Shown piece by piece: positions 52,842-61,654 of a DNA stretch of 64,000 nucleotides. Every line of letters starts with the position of its first letter. Position 1 is the stretch's first letter. A program made the translations under genes and the position numbers. The notes under the pieces are model-generated. The model made no database searches. It saw nothing but the letters and a program-made list of their open reading frames with translations, and had not been told where the DNA came from. The stretch comes from Chryseobacterium ginsenosidimutans (GTDB lineage: Bacteria > Bacteroidota > Bacteroidia > Flavobacteriales > Weeksellaceae), in the NCBI RefSeq assembly GCF_024807225.1, contig NZ_JANUCO010000001.1, positions 1,860,001-1,924,000 on the forward strand, given 5' to 3'.

Positions 52842-53651
52842 TTACTTTTTAATGAATTTTGATTTCACTACCGAACCTTCAGCAGTTTCAATAATGATAT
52901 AATAAACGCCAGTTTGAAGAGCGCTGATGTCGAATGTTCGTCCAGATAATTTTCCTCCGGCAACTTTTTGAGCTCCTGCAGAATAAATCTGGATGTTTTT
53001 AGGATCTTTTTTAGCTACGAATTGTAGCGTTGTATTGTCGGAATTAACAGCAAACTGAACTTCTTCTTTAGATCTTACGTTATCTGAAACAGCAAGAACA
53101 GCTGTAGTACTATATACAACATCATCAATATCAACAGCAGTATGCGGAGCAGGAACAGCATTTACTGTTCTGAATACTAAATAACTTGAAGATGAACTAG
53201 GTACTGTAACTGTAATTGTCTGGAAAGTATCTGTTGTAAGCATTGTCGCAGTTCCCAATCCTACGAAAGTAGTCATATCTGTAGGGCTTGACGCCAAACC
53301 AACCTGAATACTCACCGGTGCAGATGCCGAGTTTTTACGAGCTTTGAAAGAAATGCTTGTATTTCCTGTTGGAGCTACGATTTGAGGGGATACCAAATAT
53401 TGAGGCGTATTCATATTAGCACCGGAATAAGATTGGATGTACTTATTACCTGCTGTAACAGCATCATCAAATACAATCATCATTGGACCAGGATTTCCCG
53501 TTGCAGTAGGAAGTACTACCGACCATTGGCTTTGTGGAAATGTTGTATTTCCAGATGTGAAGCTATTAAAATTTTCGTTGATTGCAGCTACTTGTGCATT
53601 AGCTGTAATAGCCGTAAGCATTAGAGTTCCAAGAAGTAGTCTTAATTTCAT
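52842..53651 (-). CDS. Iron-regulated T9SS-exported protein, choice-of-anchor/jelly-roll type
   Basis: 269 residues. Signal peptide (MKLRLLLGTLMLTAITANAQ), a beta-sandwich like the choice-of-anchor J/cleaved-adhesin domain (INENFNSFTSGNTTFPQSQW ... YLVSPQIVAPTGNTSISFKA ... VDIDDVVYS), and a T9SS tail (DISALQTGVYYIIIETAEGS ... KSKFIKK). A Fur-like site overlaps its promoter and it is divergent from the heme receptor, so it belongs to the iron response. Ligand unknown; perhaps a surface adhesin or haemoprotein-binding factor (inference). Confidence 0.83.
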   Translation of the reverse strand: MKLRLLLGTLMLTAITANAQVAAINENFNSFTSGNTTFPQSQWSVVLPTATGNPGPMMIVFDDAVTAGNKYIQSYSGANMNTPQYLVSPQIVAPTGNTSISFKARKNSASAPVSIQVGLASSPTDMTTFVGLGTATMLTTDTFQTITVTVPSSSSSYLVFRTVNAVPAPHTAVDIDDVVYSTTAVLAVSDNVRSKEEVQFAVNSDNTTLQFVAKKDPKNIQIYSAGAQKVAGGKLSGRTFDISALQTGVYYIIIETAEGSVVKSKFIKK

Positions 53652-53654
53652 AAC

Positions 53655-53728
53655 GTTATTTTTATTTAGAATTATTCCACAAAAATAAGTAATTATTTTT
53701 AATTGTTCTAAATAAAGCGCTATATTTG
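53655..53728. promoter_or_regulatory. Divergent iron-regulated promoters with Fur-like boxes
   Basis: Minus direction: TATTTTTG -7 (53680-53687) followed by TGGAATAATTCTAAATAAA. Plus direction: TTGTTCTAAATAAAGCGC then TATATTTG -7 (53721-53728). The boxes TTTAGAATTATTCC and its counterpart TTAATTGTTCTAAA overlap both promoters, so one repressor can block both genes. The leader of the receptor mRNA is under 20 bases. Confidence 0.7.
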
Positions 53729-53746
53729 TCGAAAATTTTTGCGTCT

Positions 53747-55879
53747 ATGAAGAAGAAAGTGCTTTCCATTCTATCTTTATCCACTATTCTATGGGTGAAT
53801 GCACAGGAAAATGATTCTCTTAAACAGAAGAAAATAGAGGAGGTTGTCATCACAGGGCAATATATGCAGCAATCTATCAATAAATCTATTTATAAAGTTG
53901 AAGTAATTGATGCTGAACAAATTAAAAACATGGCAGTAACTACTGTAGCCGAAGTTCTTAATCAAAATCTTAATATTTTAATTGAGCCCAATTCCGGAAC
54001 AGGTGATTCTGATGCCAGTATTATGGGACTAAGTGGGGCTTATACGAAAATTCTTATCGATAATATTCCTGTAGTAAACGATAGAGGAGCTGGAAACCAA
54101 GTAGATCTTAGCAAAATCAATGTAAATAATATTGAGCGTATTGAGATTGTAAAAGGTGCGATGGGTGTTGAATATGGTAATAATGCTGTTGCTGGTGTTA
54201 TAAATATTATCACTAAGAAAAGTTATTCCAAAAAGATCAATGCTTCGGTTTCATTACAGGAGGAAACTATAGGAAAAGATTATGATTGGTTTAAAAAAGG
54301 AAACGGGCGCCACGTTCAGTCTTTGAATTTAGGATATAAGATCAATGATAACTGGTCTGTGACTGCAGATATTAATCATAATGATTTTCAGGGTTACAAA
54401 GGCAAATATAATGGTTATAAATATTTCACGGAAGGAAATGACGGAAATAGAGGCTACGAATGGTTACCAAAAGATCAGCTATCTACCAACGCAGCAGTTC
54501 GTTATTCTAAAAATAATACATCTTTCTTCTATAAAATCAATTATTTGAGTGAAGAAGTTAATTTCTATAATCCAATCATAGAAGATTTGCCTTTAGGAGG
54601 AGGAAACAGAACTTACATTTCTAAGGACAAAGATTATTTTACGAATAGATGGATTCACCAGTTTAATATTCAGACAAAATTGGGAAGAATAAATTACAAT
54701 GGTGATTTTTCTTATCAGACACAGAAAAGAGAGCTTCAGGATTATGTCTATGATGTTCCAAACAGACAGGAGATTTCAAGAGCAGACAAATCGACATATT
54801 ACGATTCTAAAATACTTTATTCACGAGGAATGTTCAGTAATTTTCTTGATAATGAAAAGATTAATTTCCAAGTTGGATATGAATTAGACAGAACCAGTGG
54901 TTTTGCCAATGCTTCTACATTTCAAAGTGTATCAGAACGTCCCGATGTGAATAAAGCAATTTTTAATTATTCAAATTTCGTTTCTGCAGAATGGAAAGTG
55001 ACAGATATATTTTCATTACGTCCGGGAGTAAGATTGGCATTAAGCGATAAATTTGATAGCCAGTATAATTATTCATTAACGACAAGAGTAAGCACTTCTG
55101 AAAATTCAGATCTTCGTGCAGTTTTCGGATCTTCAAACAGATTCCCGACTTACGAAGAACTTTACACCTATGTTGTTGATAACAACCACGATATCAGAGG
55201 TAATGAGAACCTAAAACCTGAAACAGGATATTCATTAGGTTTATTTTGGGATTATAAAACAACAACCGCGAATTCTTGGAAATTCAATTTCAGTGCATCA
55301 GGAATGTATCTTGATGTGAAAGACAGAATTCAGGATGTTATTATCAGTAGCAGTCCATTAAAATATACATATTTAAATATCGATAAATACAAATCGCTTT
55401 TATTTGGTGCAGGAGTTACCGCAAGAAAAGACAATTTCTCTTTAAATGCAGGAGTCTCAGTAATGGGAATTTCTCAGGTTCTTAATGCTGCCGGAATTGT
55501 TTCTCCGGATGATTATAATTTCTATACTGAAGCCAATTTTTCAGCGAATTATACCTTACCGAAAGTAAAAACATTATTTGCCCTTTATTATAAATATACC
55601 GGGGTAAGAAAGCAATATACTCAGGAAGTTACCGCAAATGTTGCTGCAGAGCCAAAATTCTTTTTAGGAGAAGTAGGAGACTTTAACATGATGAACTTTA
55701 CCGTGACACAGCCATTCTTTAACAATCATGTAGAATTAAGCTTAGGTATTAAAAATATTTTCGATGTATCAAGTGTGAGAAACTCAATAGCTTCGGGAAA
55801 TGCACATAATGCAGCTCCGGATAATCAGAATCTTTTCTATGGAAGAAGTTATTTCGCACGATTAAATTATAATTTTTAA
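53747..55879 (+). CDS. hmuR: TonB-dependent heme/iron receptor (HmuR-like)
   Basis: 710 residues from the ATG at 53747; a TTG at 53726 is inside the -7 element and cannot be the start. Signal peptide ends near WVNAQ; TonB box region KKIEEVVITGQ; plug domain (VAEVLNQNLNILIEPNSG, GMGVEYGNNAVAGVINIITK pattern as KGAMGVEYGNNAVAGVINI); then a 22-strand barrel with ending GRSYFARLNYNF. Outer membrane uptake of heme or haem-protein-derived iron, powered by TonB. The downstream HmuY-like lipoprotein and HmuTUV transporter make heme the likely ligand. Controlled by the Fur-like sites upstream. Confidence 0.9.
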   Translation: MKKKVLSILSLSTILWVNAQENDSLKQKKIEEVVITGQYMQQSINKSIYKVEVIDAEQIKNMAVTTVAEVLNQNLNILIEPNSGTGDSDASIMGLSGAYTKILIDNIPVVNDRGAGNQVDLSKINVNNIERIEIVKGAMGVEYGNNAVAGVINIITKKSYSKKINASVSLQEETIGKDYDWFKKGNGRHVQSLNLGYKINDNWSVTADINHNDFQGYKGKYNGYKYFTEGNDGNRGYEWLPKDQLSTNAAVRYSKNNTSFFYKINYLSEEVNFYNPIIEDLPLGGGNRTYISKDKDYFTNRWIHQFNIQTKLGRINYNGDFSYQTQKRELQDYVYDVPNRQEISRADKSTYYDSKILYSRGMFSNFLDNEKINFQVGYELDRTSGFANASTFQSVSERPDVNKAIFNYSNFVSAEWKVTDIFSLRPGVRLALSDKFDSQYNYSLTTRVSTSENSDLRAVFGSSNRFPTYEELYTYVVDNNHDIRGNENLKPETGYSLGLFWDYKTTTANSWKFNFSASGMYLDVKDRIQDVIISSSPLKYTYLNIDKYKSLLFGAGVTARKDNFSLNAGVSVMGISQVLNAAGIVSPDDYNFYTEANFSANYTLPKVKTLFALYYKYTGVRKQYTQEVTANVAAEPKFFLGEVGDFNMMNFTVTQPFFNNHVELSLGIKNIFDVSSVRNSIASGNAHNAAPDNQNLFYGRSYFARLNYNF

Positions 55880-55889
55880 AATTTTAAAA

Positions 55890-56975
55890 ATGAAAAAAAT
55901 ACTATTTGGTCTTTTAGTAGGAGCATCTTTTATTTCTCAGTCATGTATTAATGATAATGAAGATCCTGTTGCAGTGTTTCCTGTGGAAGGTGCAATCGTA
56001 AGTCCCTTTGTTGGTGGTGCTACAGAGCCAAACCAGGTTTGGTTTGATCTGAGTGAAGGAAAGGAAATTCTTACGAAAAGAACAGATTGGGATCTTGCAT
56101 TATATTCTGGAAGTGCTTTTAAGGTAGTTTTAAATTCATCGATTATGATGGCTGCAGGAAAAATTCCTAGTGCTACAGATATAGATCTGGTTACAGATGC
56201 AAGTGTCGCAACTTTGAAAAATCAGGTTCAGGTGGCTAATTTTAACCCTTCTAACGAAGTTTATATTGATGATGTTAATGGAAATTTCCCTTCTGGATAT
56301 ACTGCCATTGAAGAAATAAAAGCAAACGATTCTGAAAACGCAGTCTATCTGGTAAACATGGGTAAAGAAATTTATACAGGTACAGTTCCGGTAGGTTCTG
56401 TTTCCACAGGTGGCGACAGCAGAGGTTGGATGAAAGTACAGATTATAAGATCAAGCGATGGATATAAAGTGAAATATGCAGAGCTTACTTCAAACACTCA
56501 TAAAGAAATAAATATTACTAAAAATACAGCTTACAACTATAACTTTGTTAGCTTAAAAAACAATAAAGAAGTATTTATTCAGCCGGAAAAAAAGAAATGG
56601 GATCTTTGTTTTACCGTTTTCACTAATATTATTACAGGAGCGGGAAGCTACATCTATGCAGATTTTGTTACCCATAATAATGTAGGTGGAGTTGGAGCAT
56701 ACGAAGTGGTTGTTACTTCAGGATCTGGTGTTGAAGCATATAATAATTTTAAATCTTCAGATATCGATCAGTCTAAATTTATTTACAATGATCACAGAAT
56801 AATCGGTGCAAACTGGAGAAATCCTGTAGGAACAAACGGATTGGAAGTCTACGGAGATCGTTTCTATGTGATTAAAGATTCCGATGGATATTACTTTAAG
56901 GTAAGATTCACAAGACTTACAAAAAGTGATACGGGAGAAAGAGGAAACCCTCAGTTCGAATACAAACCTTTGTAA
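55890..56975 (+). CDS. hmuY: HmuY family heme-binding lipoprotein
   Basis: 361 residues. Lipobox SQSC (MKKILFGLLVGASFISQSC) gives an outer-surface lipoprotein. HmuY-type repeats: QVWFDLSEGKEILTKRTDWD then DLALYSGSAFKVVLNSSI, and a later second repeat KKKWDLCFTVFTNII. In Porphyromonas and relatives, HmuY captures heme and hands it to HmuR. Starts 10 bases after the receptor gene, clearly one operon. The same fold appears in the T9SS protein at 51337, so the locus encodes two delivery forms of the same domain. Confidence 0.87.
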   Translation: MKKILFGLLVGASFISQSCINDNEDPVAVFPVEGAIVSPFVGGATEPNQVWFDLSEGKEILTKRTDWDLALYSGSAFKVVLNSSIMMAAGKIPSATDIDLVTDASVATLKNQVQVANFNPSNEVYIDDVNGNFPSGYTAIEEIKANDSENAVYLVNMGKEIYTGTVPVGSVSTGGDSRGWMKVQIIRSSDGYKVKYAELTSNTHKEINITKNTAYNYNFVSLKNNKEVFIQPEKKKWDLCFTVFTNIITGAGSYIYADFVTHNNVGGVGAYEVVVTSGSGVEAYNNFKSSDIDQSKFIYNDHRIIGANWRNPVGTNGLEVYGDRFYVIKDSDGYYFKVRFTRLTKSDTGERGNPQFEYKPL

Positions 56976-57064
56976 AAAATCAGTAATTATTAGTACTATT
57001 TGAAATTTGAGTTAAAAATCAAATATTACTTTAATTAAAAAAATAAATCAAATAATAGTATATC

Positions 57065-57943
57065 ATGAAAAAATTCATTCTTGCGGCTTCTGTGCTTATG
57101 GCGGTGTATTCTTGTAAAAAAGAAGAAGGTGCTAAAACAGAAAATAAAACGGAAGTTAGCTCAGAAACACCAAAATCTAATAATAAAATCGTTACTCTTA
57201 ATGGCGGAATTACAGAAATCGTAGCTGCTTTAGGTCACGAAAAAGAAATCGTAGGAACAGACGTTACAAGTACATATCCTGCCTCTTTGAAAGCTACGGC
57301 TAAAGATTTGGGTCACATGAGATCAATGACGATTGAGCCGATCATGGCGGTTTCTCCGACTTTGATTTTAGCTTCTGATAAAGATATCAACCCAGAATTA
57401 ATGGGGAAAATCAAGGCTTCAGGAATCAAAACTGAAACTTTCAAGCAAGAATTTACCGTTGACGGAACTAAAAAATTAATTGCAGACGTAGCAAAAGCGA
57501 TCGGAAATACAGATTATCAGAAATTGAACGATAAAATCGATGCAGATTTAAAACAAATCCAGCCTATCGCGAAAAAGCCAAAAGTATTGTTCATCTACGC
57601 CAGAGGAAATATGTTGATGGTTTCAGGTACAAAAACTCCGATGGATGCATTAATCGGTCTTGCAGGAGGAGAAAATGCGGTAAAAGATTTTGAAGATTTC
57701 AAACCATTAACTCCGGAAGCGGTGGTAAAAGCAAATCCTGATGTATTATTCTTCTTCACAAGCGGATTAGAAGGTGCAGGTGGAAACGAAGGAGCACTTA
57801 AAATGCCGGGTGTTTCTCAGACAAACGCCGGTAAAAATAAGAAGATCATCGCGATGGACGGAGGTTTAATTTCCGGTTTCGGACCAAGATTAGGAGAGGC
57901 TGCAGTAGGATTAAACAAACTTTTAGTTGAAAGCACAAAGTAA
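57065..57943 (+). CDS. hmuT: Heme ABC transporter substrate-binding protein (HmuT/BtuF-like)
   Basis: 292 residues, lipoprotein signal (AVYSCKK). A periplasmic-binding protein of the BtuF/HmuT class: NGGITEIVAALGHEKEIVGT, LGHMRSMTIEPIMAVSPTLI, and ANPDVLFFFTSGLEGAGG. It carries heme from the outer membrane to the HmuUV permease. The gene overlaps the permease gene by 17 bases, indicating translational coupling. Confidence 0.9.
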   Translation: MKKFILAASVLMAVYSCKKEEGAKTENKTEVSSETPKSNNKIVTLNGGITEIVAALGHEKEIVGTDVTSTYPASLKATAKDLGHMRSMTIEPIMAVSPTLILASDKDINPELMGKIKASGIKTETFKQEFTVDGTKKLIADVAKAIGNTDYQKLNDKIDADLKQIQPIAKKPKVLFIYARGNMLMVSGTKTPMDALIGLAGGENAVKDFEDFKPLTPEAVVKANPDVLFFFTSGLEGAGGNEGALKMPGVSQTNAGKNKKIIAMDGGLISGFGPRLGEAAVGLNKLLVESTK

Positions 57944-58967
57944 ATTATACTTTTACATTACAATGAGCGCCATACTGCTTGTCATTATAGCAGTATGGTC
58001 TCTTAATACAGGGGTTTACGACTTTGGAGGTAAATCTGCGTTTGAAGTGTTGGGAAAAGTAATCAGAGGAGATTCAGGTTTATCATTAAGTGATAAATAT
58101 GTAGTTTGGGACGTAAGAGCAGCCAGAATTATCATGGCGATTCTTATCGGAAGCATGCTTGCCGTTTCAGGAACAGGTTTGCAGGGATTGTTTAAAAACC
58201 CTTTAGCCACGGGAGATTTAATAGGATTAACATCGGGAGCGACTTTACTTGCCGCCATTGCGATCGTTTTAGGAGGGCATTTCAAGCAATATCTTCCTGA
58301 AGCCGTACAATTTTCGTTGGTAGGTATTTCTGCTTTTATCGGTTCTTTGTTATCCATGCTTTTGGTGTATAGAATTTCTACGAGCGGAGGAAAAACGAAT
58401 GTTGTCATGATGTTGTTGAGCGGAGTGGCAATTACTGCAATCGGTTTCTCTATCACAGGTTTTTTAATTTATATTTCTAAAGACGATCAGTTGAGAGATT
58501 TAACTTTCTGGAATTTAGGAAGTCTAGCTGCTGCAACTTGGACGAAGAATATTATTTTAGGAATCGTTTTACTCATTTCTTATATCATTTTGTTACCAAA
58601 AGGTAAGGCATTGAATGCGATGATGTTAGGTGAAAAAGATGCACAGCATTTAGGAATTAATGTGGAAAGGTTGAAGAAACAAATCATCATTCTTACCGCT
58701 TTAATGGTAGGAACAACGGTGGCTTTTTCAGGAACGATTGGTTTTGTAGGTCTTATTGTCCCTTATATTTTAAGACTTTTATTTAAATCAAATTATACCT
58801 TTATTTTACCACTATCAGCGGTTTTTGGGAGCATTTTGCTGTTAACGGCAGATACATTCAGCAGAAGTATTGTAGAACCTTCAGAATTGCCGATCGGTAT
58901 TTTAACGGCGTTAATGGGAGGTCCTATTTTCATCGCTATTTTAGTTAAATTCAAAAAAAGTTTGTAA
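57927..58967 (+). CDS. hmuU: Heme ABC transporter permease (FecCD family, HmuU-like)
   Basis: 346 residues if the TTG at 57927 is the start (LYFYITMSAILLVIIAVWSL gives a normal first helix); an ATG at 57963 would cut the first helix short. About ten helices, FecCD-type blocks DVRAARIIMAILIGSMLAVS, GTGLQGLFKNPLATGDLIGL, and GTIGFVGLIVPYILRLL. It moves heme across the inner membrane. The TTG start overlaps hmuT by 17 bases. The end overlaps hmuV by one base (TAATGA). Confidence 0.92.
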   Translation: MKAQSKLYFYITMSAILLVIIAVWSLNTGVYDFGGKSAFEVLGKVIRGDSGLSLSDKYVVWDVRAARIIMAILIGSMLAVSGTGLQGLFKNPLATGDLIGLTSGATLLAAIAIVLGGHFKQYLPEAVQFSLVGISAFIGSLLSMLLVYRISTSGGKTNVVMMLLSGVAITAIGFSITGFLIYISKDDQLRDLTFWNLGSLAAATWTKNIILGIVLLISYIILLPKGKALNAMMLGEKDAQHLGINVERLKKQIIILTALMVGTTVAFSGTIGFVGLIVPYILRLLFKSNYTFILPLSAVFGSILLLTADTFSRSIVEPSELPIGILTALMGGPIFIAILVKFKKSL

Positions 58968-59737
58968 TGATAAAGGCACACCAGATCAGTTATAAACATA
59001 AAGAATTTCATATTCTTGACGCCGTGGATGTTTCTTTGGAATACGGCGAGTTTCTAGCAATCGTTGGTCCGAATGGAGCAGGAAAATCTAGTCTTCTGAG
59101 CGTTTTGGCGAATGAAGTAAAATCTAGACAGAAAGTTTTATTTAAAGATAAAAACATCGGAGATTGGGAAGTAAGAGAATTGTCGAAACACAAGGCGAAA
59201 TTTTCCCAGCACAACAGCAATGATATTCCTCTTGAGGTGAAAGATGTCGTGATGATGGGGCGTTACCCGTATTTTGACGCTCAGCCGAGACAGGAAGACC
59301 ATGAAGCGATGAATAATATGATGTATGAAACGGATGTTTATCATTTAAAAGACAGAGAATACAATACGTTGTCGGGCGGTGAAAAACAACGGGTACATCT
59401 TTCCAGAGTGATGGCGCAATTACAGAACGAAATTTCCCATAAACTCGTTTTTCTCGATGAACCTTTGAATAATTTGGATGTAAAACATCAATATAAAGCG
59501 TTAGAAATCATTAAAAATTTCACTAAAAAAGCTAATTCGGCGATTGTTGTTCTCCATGATTTGAATTTGGCAGCGCAGTTTGCAGACAAAATTTTATTAA
59601 TGAAATCAGGAAGGGTTTCTTCTTATGGAACGCCGGAAGAAGTTTTTACCTCAGAAAATATAACCGAAGCGTACAACTTTCCGTGTACGATTTGCGACCA
59701 TCCAATTACTAATAACCCAATGATTATTTTCGGATAA
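58967..59737 (+). CDS. hmuV: Heme ABC transporter ATP-binding protein (HmuV-like)
   Basis: 256 residues. Walker A GPNGAGKSSL, Q-loop region, signature LSGGEKQRVHLSRVMAQ, Walker B LVFLDEPLNNLD, H-loop VVLHDLNLAAQF. It powers HmuU. Its stop lies 1 base before the methyltransferase ATG, so the gene set is tightly linked. Class typical of heme/cobalamin/siderophore importers. Confidence 0.95.
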   Translation: MIKAHQISYKHKEFHILDAVDVSLEYGEFLAIVGPNGAGKSSLLSVLANEVKSRQKVLFKDKNIGDWEVRELSKHKAKFSQHNSNDIPLEVKDVVMMGRYPYFDAQPRQEDHEAMNNMMYETDVYHLKDREYNTLSGGEKQRVHLSRVMAQLQNEISHKLVFLDEPLNNLDVKHQYKALEIIKNFTKKANSAIVVLHDLNLAAQFADKILLMKSGRVSSYGTPEEVFTSENITEAYNFPCTICDHPITNNPMIIFG

Positions 59738-59738
59738 T

Positions 59739-60389
59739 ATGGAAAACGAAAACTTAAAAATATTAGCGCAGAATCTTGCCAATCCTCAAGGTGAAAAAGG
59801 GATTGAAATCGGCGAAATGATGAATGCCACCAACATCGGAATGACGCTGGAAAGCATTAAAACTCTTTTAATAGAAGACGATGAAACCGTTCTTGAAATA
59901 GGACATGGAAACGCAGGTCACGTTAAAAGTATTTTAAATAAAGCTCAAAATATACAATATACAGGAATTGATATTTCTGAAACAATGCATAATGAAGCCA
60001 AAAGATTAAATGAAGAATTTAAAAATCAGGCTGAATTTGTTTTGTATGAAGGATTAAAACTTCCTTTTGAAGATAAAAAATTCGATAAAATATTTACCGT
60101 GAACACCGTTTATTTTTGGAAAGAACCCATTGATTATTTAAATGAAATTTACAGGGTTTTAAAAGACAACGGAACTTTTGTTCTCACTTTCGGGCAAAGA
60201 GATTTCATGGAAAAACTGCCTTTCACAAAATTCGATTTTACCTTATATAATACGGATGAAATGGAAGAAACAGTTTCCAAAAGTCATTTTACAAGAATGA
60301 AAATCTCCGAAAAAGAAGAGCAGGTAAAAAGTAAAACAGGAGACGAAACAATAACAAGAAATTATACAGTTTTAACCATAAAAAAATAA
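59739..60389 (+). CDS. SAM-dependent class I methyltransferase in the heme operon
   Basis: 216 residues with a Rossmann methyltransferase core: VLEIGHGNAGHVKSIL (motif I), YTGIDISETMHNEA (motif II acidic residue), FDKIFTVNTVYFWKEPIDY (post-motif), IYRVLKDNGTFVLTFGQRDF. Belongs to the Methyltransf_11/UbiE-like group; substrate unknown. It lies between hmuV and hmuS with only 1 and 4 bases between genes, so it is a bona fide operon member. Could act on heme-derived products, a porphyrin or a metallophore; none of these can be shown here. Confidence 0.87.
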   Translation: MENENLKILAQNLANPQGEKGIEIGEMMNATNIGMTLESIKTLLIEDDETVLEIGHGNAGHVKSILNKAQNIQYTGIDISETMHNEAKRLNEEFKNQAEFVLYEGLKLPFEDKKFDKIFTVNTVYFWKEPIDYLNEIYRVLKDNGTFVLTFGQRDFMEKLPFTKFDFTLYNTDEMEETVSKSHFTRMKISEKEEQVKSKTGDETITRNYTVLTIKK

Positions 60390-60393
60390 AATA

Positions 60394-61422
60394 ATGAGCA
60401 CATTAGTAAACGATTTGAAGGAAAAATGGGAAGCTCTGAAAGCTGAAAACCCACATTTAAGAATCAGAAATGCAGCTGTAGAGCTTGGTGTAAGCGAAGC
60501 TGAATTATTAGCAACAAACGTAGGCAACGGCGTAACGGTTTTAAAGCCCGAATTTAAAGATATTTTAACTGAAGCAGAACAATTAGGAAAAGTAATGGCT
60601 CTTACGCGCAACGACGAGTGTGTTCACGAGAGAAAAGGGACTTATCTGAACGGGGATTTCAGCAGTCCTCACGCACAGCTTTTCGTAGGGGAAGATATCG
60701 ATTTGAGGATTTTCCTTAACCATTGGAAATTCGCTTTCGGAGTAGTGGAAGGTGACAAAAAGAGTCTTCAGTTCTTCGGAAAAGACGGTTTGGCGCTTCA
60801 CAAAATTTATTTAACAAAAGACAGTACCGAAGCTGCTTTCGATGCTATTGTTGAGAAATTTAAAGCAGAAGAACAAAATCACACGTTAGAATTAGAAACG
60901 GTAGCTCCAAAAGCTGAAGAAAAAGCTGATTCTGAAATCGATGTTGAAGGTTTCCAAAAAGCTTGGACAGAATTGAAAGATACGCACGATTTCTTTATGA
61001 TGACAAGAAAATTCGGGGTAAGCAGAACACAGGCTTTAAGATTGGCTCCCGAAGGATTCACCAAAAAAATCGATACTGCAAAAGTGGTAAACGTTTTGGA
61101 AGATGCTTCTGAAAAAGGACTTCCTATCATGGTTTTTGTTGGAAACAGAGGGATTATCCAGATTCACACAGGTGAAGTGAAGAAAACGCTTTGGCATCAA
61201 CAATGGTTCAATGTGATGGATCCTGATTTCAATTTACACCTTGATGTAACGAAAATCGCTGAAGCTTGGATCGTGAAAAAACCTACTGAAGACGGCGAAG
61301 TTACGGCTATCGAAGTATTCAATAATGAAGGAGATTTTATCGTTCAGTTCTTCGGAAAAAGAAAACCCGGAATTCCTGAGTTACAAGAATGGAAAAACCT
61401 TGTAGCTGAGTTAGAAAAATAA
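60394..61422 (+). CDS. hmuS: Hemin-degrading/transport factor HmuS (HemS/ChuS family)
   Basis: 342 residues made of two similar halves, as in HemS/ChuS: first LRIRNAAVELGVSEAELLAT ... GDFSSPHAQLFVGEDIDLRI ... HWKFAFGVVEGDKKSLQFFG; second DTHDFFMMTRKFGVSRTQAL ... HQQWFNVMDPDFNLHLDV. Family members bind heme in the cytoplasm and, in several species, free its iron. Last gene of the hmu operon, 4 bases after the methyltransferase. Predicted cytoplasmic. Confidence 0.92.
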   Translation: MSTLVNDLKEKWEALKAENPHLRIRNAAVELGVSEAELLATNVGNGVTVLKPEFKDILTEAEQLGKVMALTRNDECVHERKGTYLNGDFSSPHAQLFVGEDIDLRIFLNHWKFAFGVVEGDKKSLQFFGKDGLALHKIYLTKDSTEAAFDAIVEKFKAEEQNHTLELETVAPKAEEKADSEIDVEGFQKAWTELKDTHDFFMMTRKFGVSRTQALRLAPEGFTKKIDTAKVVNVLEDASEKGLPIMVFVGNRGIIQIHTGEVKKTLWHQQWFNVMDPDFNLHLDVTKIAEAWIVKKPTEDGEVTAIEVFNNEGDFIVQFFGKRKPGIPELQEWKNLVAELEK

Positions 61423-61538
61423 ATAGTTAGATGATTTTATGAGGCCGTTTTGTTTTTTGCAGGGCGGCTTTTTTCTTAAGGTAAAATTGTAAATTTGGTT
61501 ACCACAAAAGTCATAAGCATTTCCATTTATTCGCTTAG

Positions 61539-61621
61539 TTTGTCATCCCGTAGGGATCTAAGCAAAATTATTAGAGAGTAAACTGGAAAGATTCGTGTCT
61601 AGATCCTTACGGGATGACAAA
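61539..61621. repeat. Inverted repeat element (TGTCATCCCG ... CGGGATGACA)
   Basis: TTTGTCATCCCGTAGGGATC and its near-perfect complement GATCCTTACGGGATGACAAA lie 40 bases apart (22-bp arms, one mismatch). The core TGTCATCC links it to the units at 20611 and 42500. It lies in the 232-base gap after hmuS, which also contains a weak hairpin with T run at 61440-61476. Confidence 0.7.
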
Positions 61622-61654
61622 AATGCTGGTTGCTAAAACGATAAAAAAATAAAA

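Noticed and set aside
53726..53746. TTG start for hmuR
   Set aside because: This codon is part of the -7 promoter element; the signal peptide begins at the ATG 53747.
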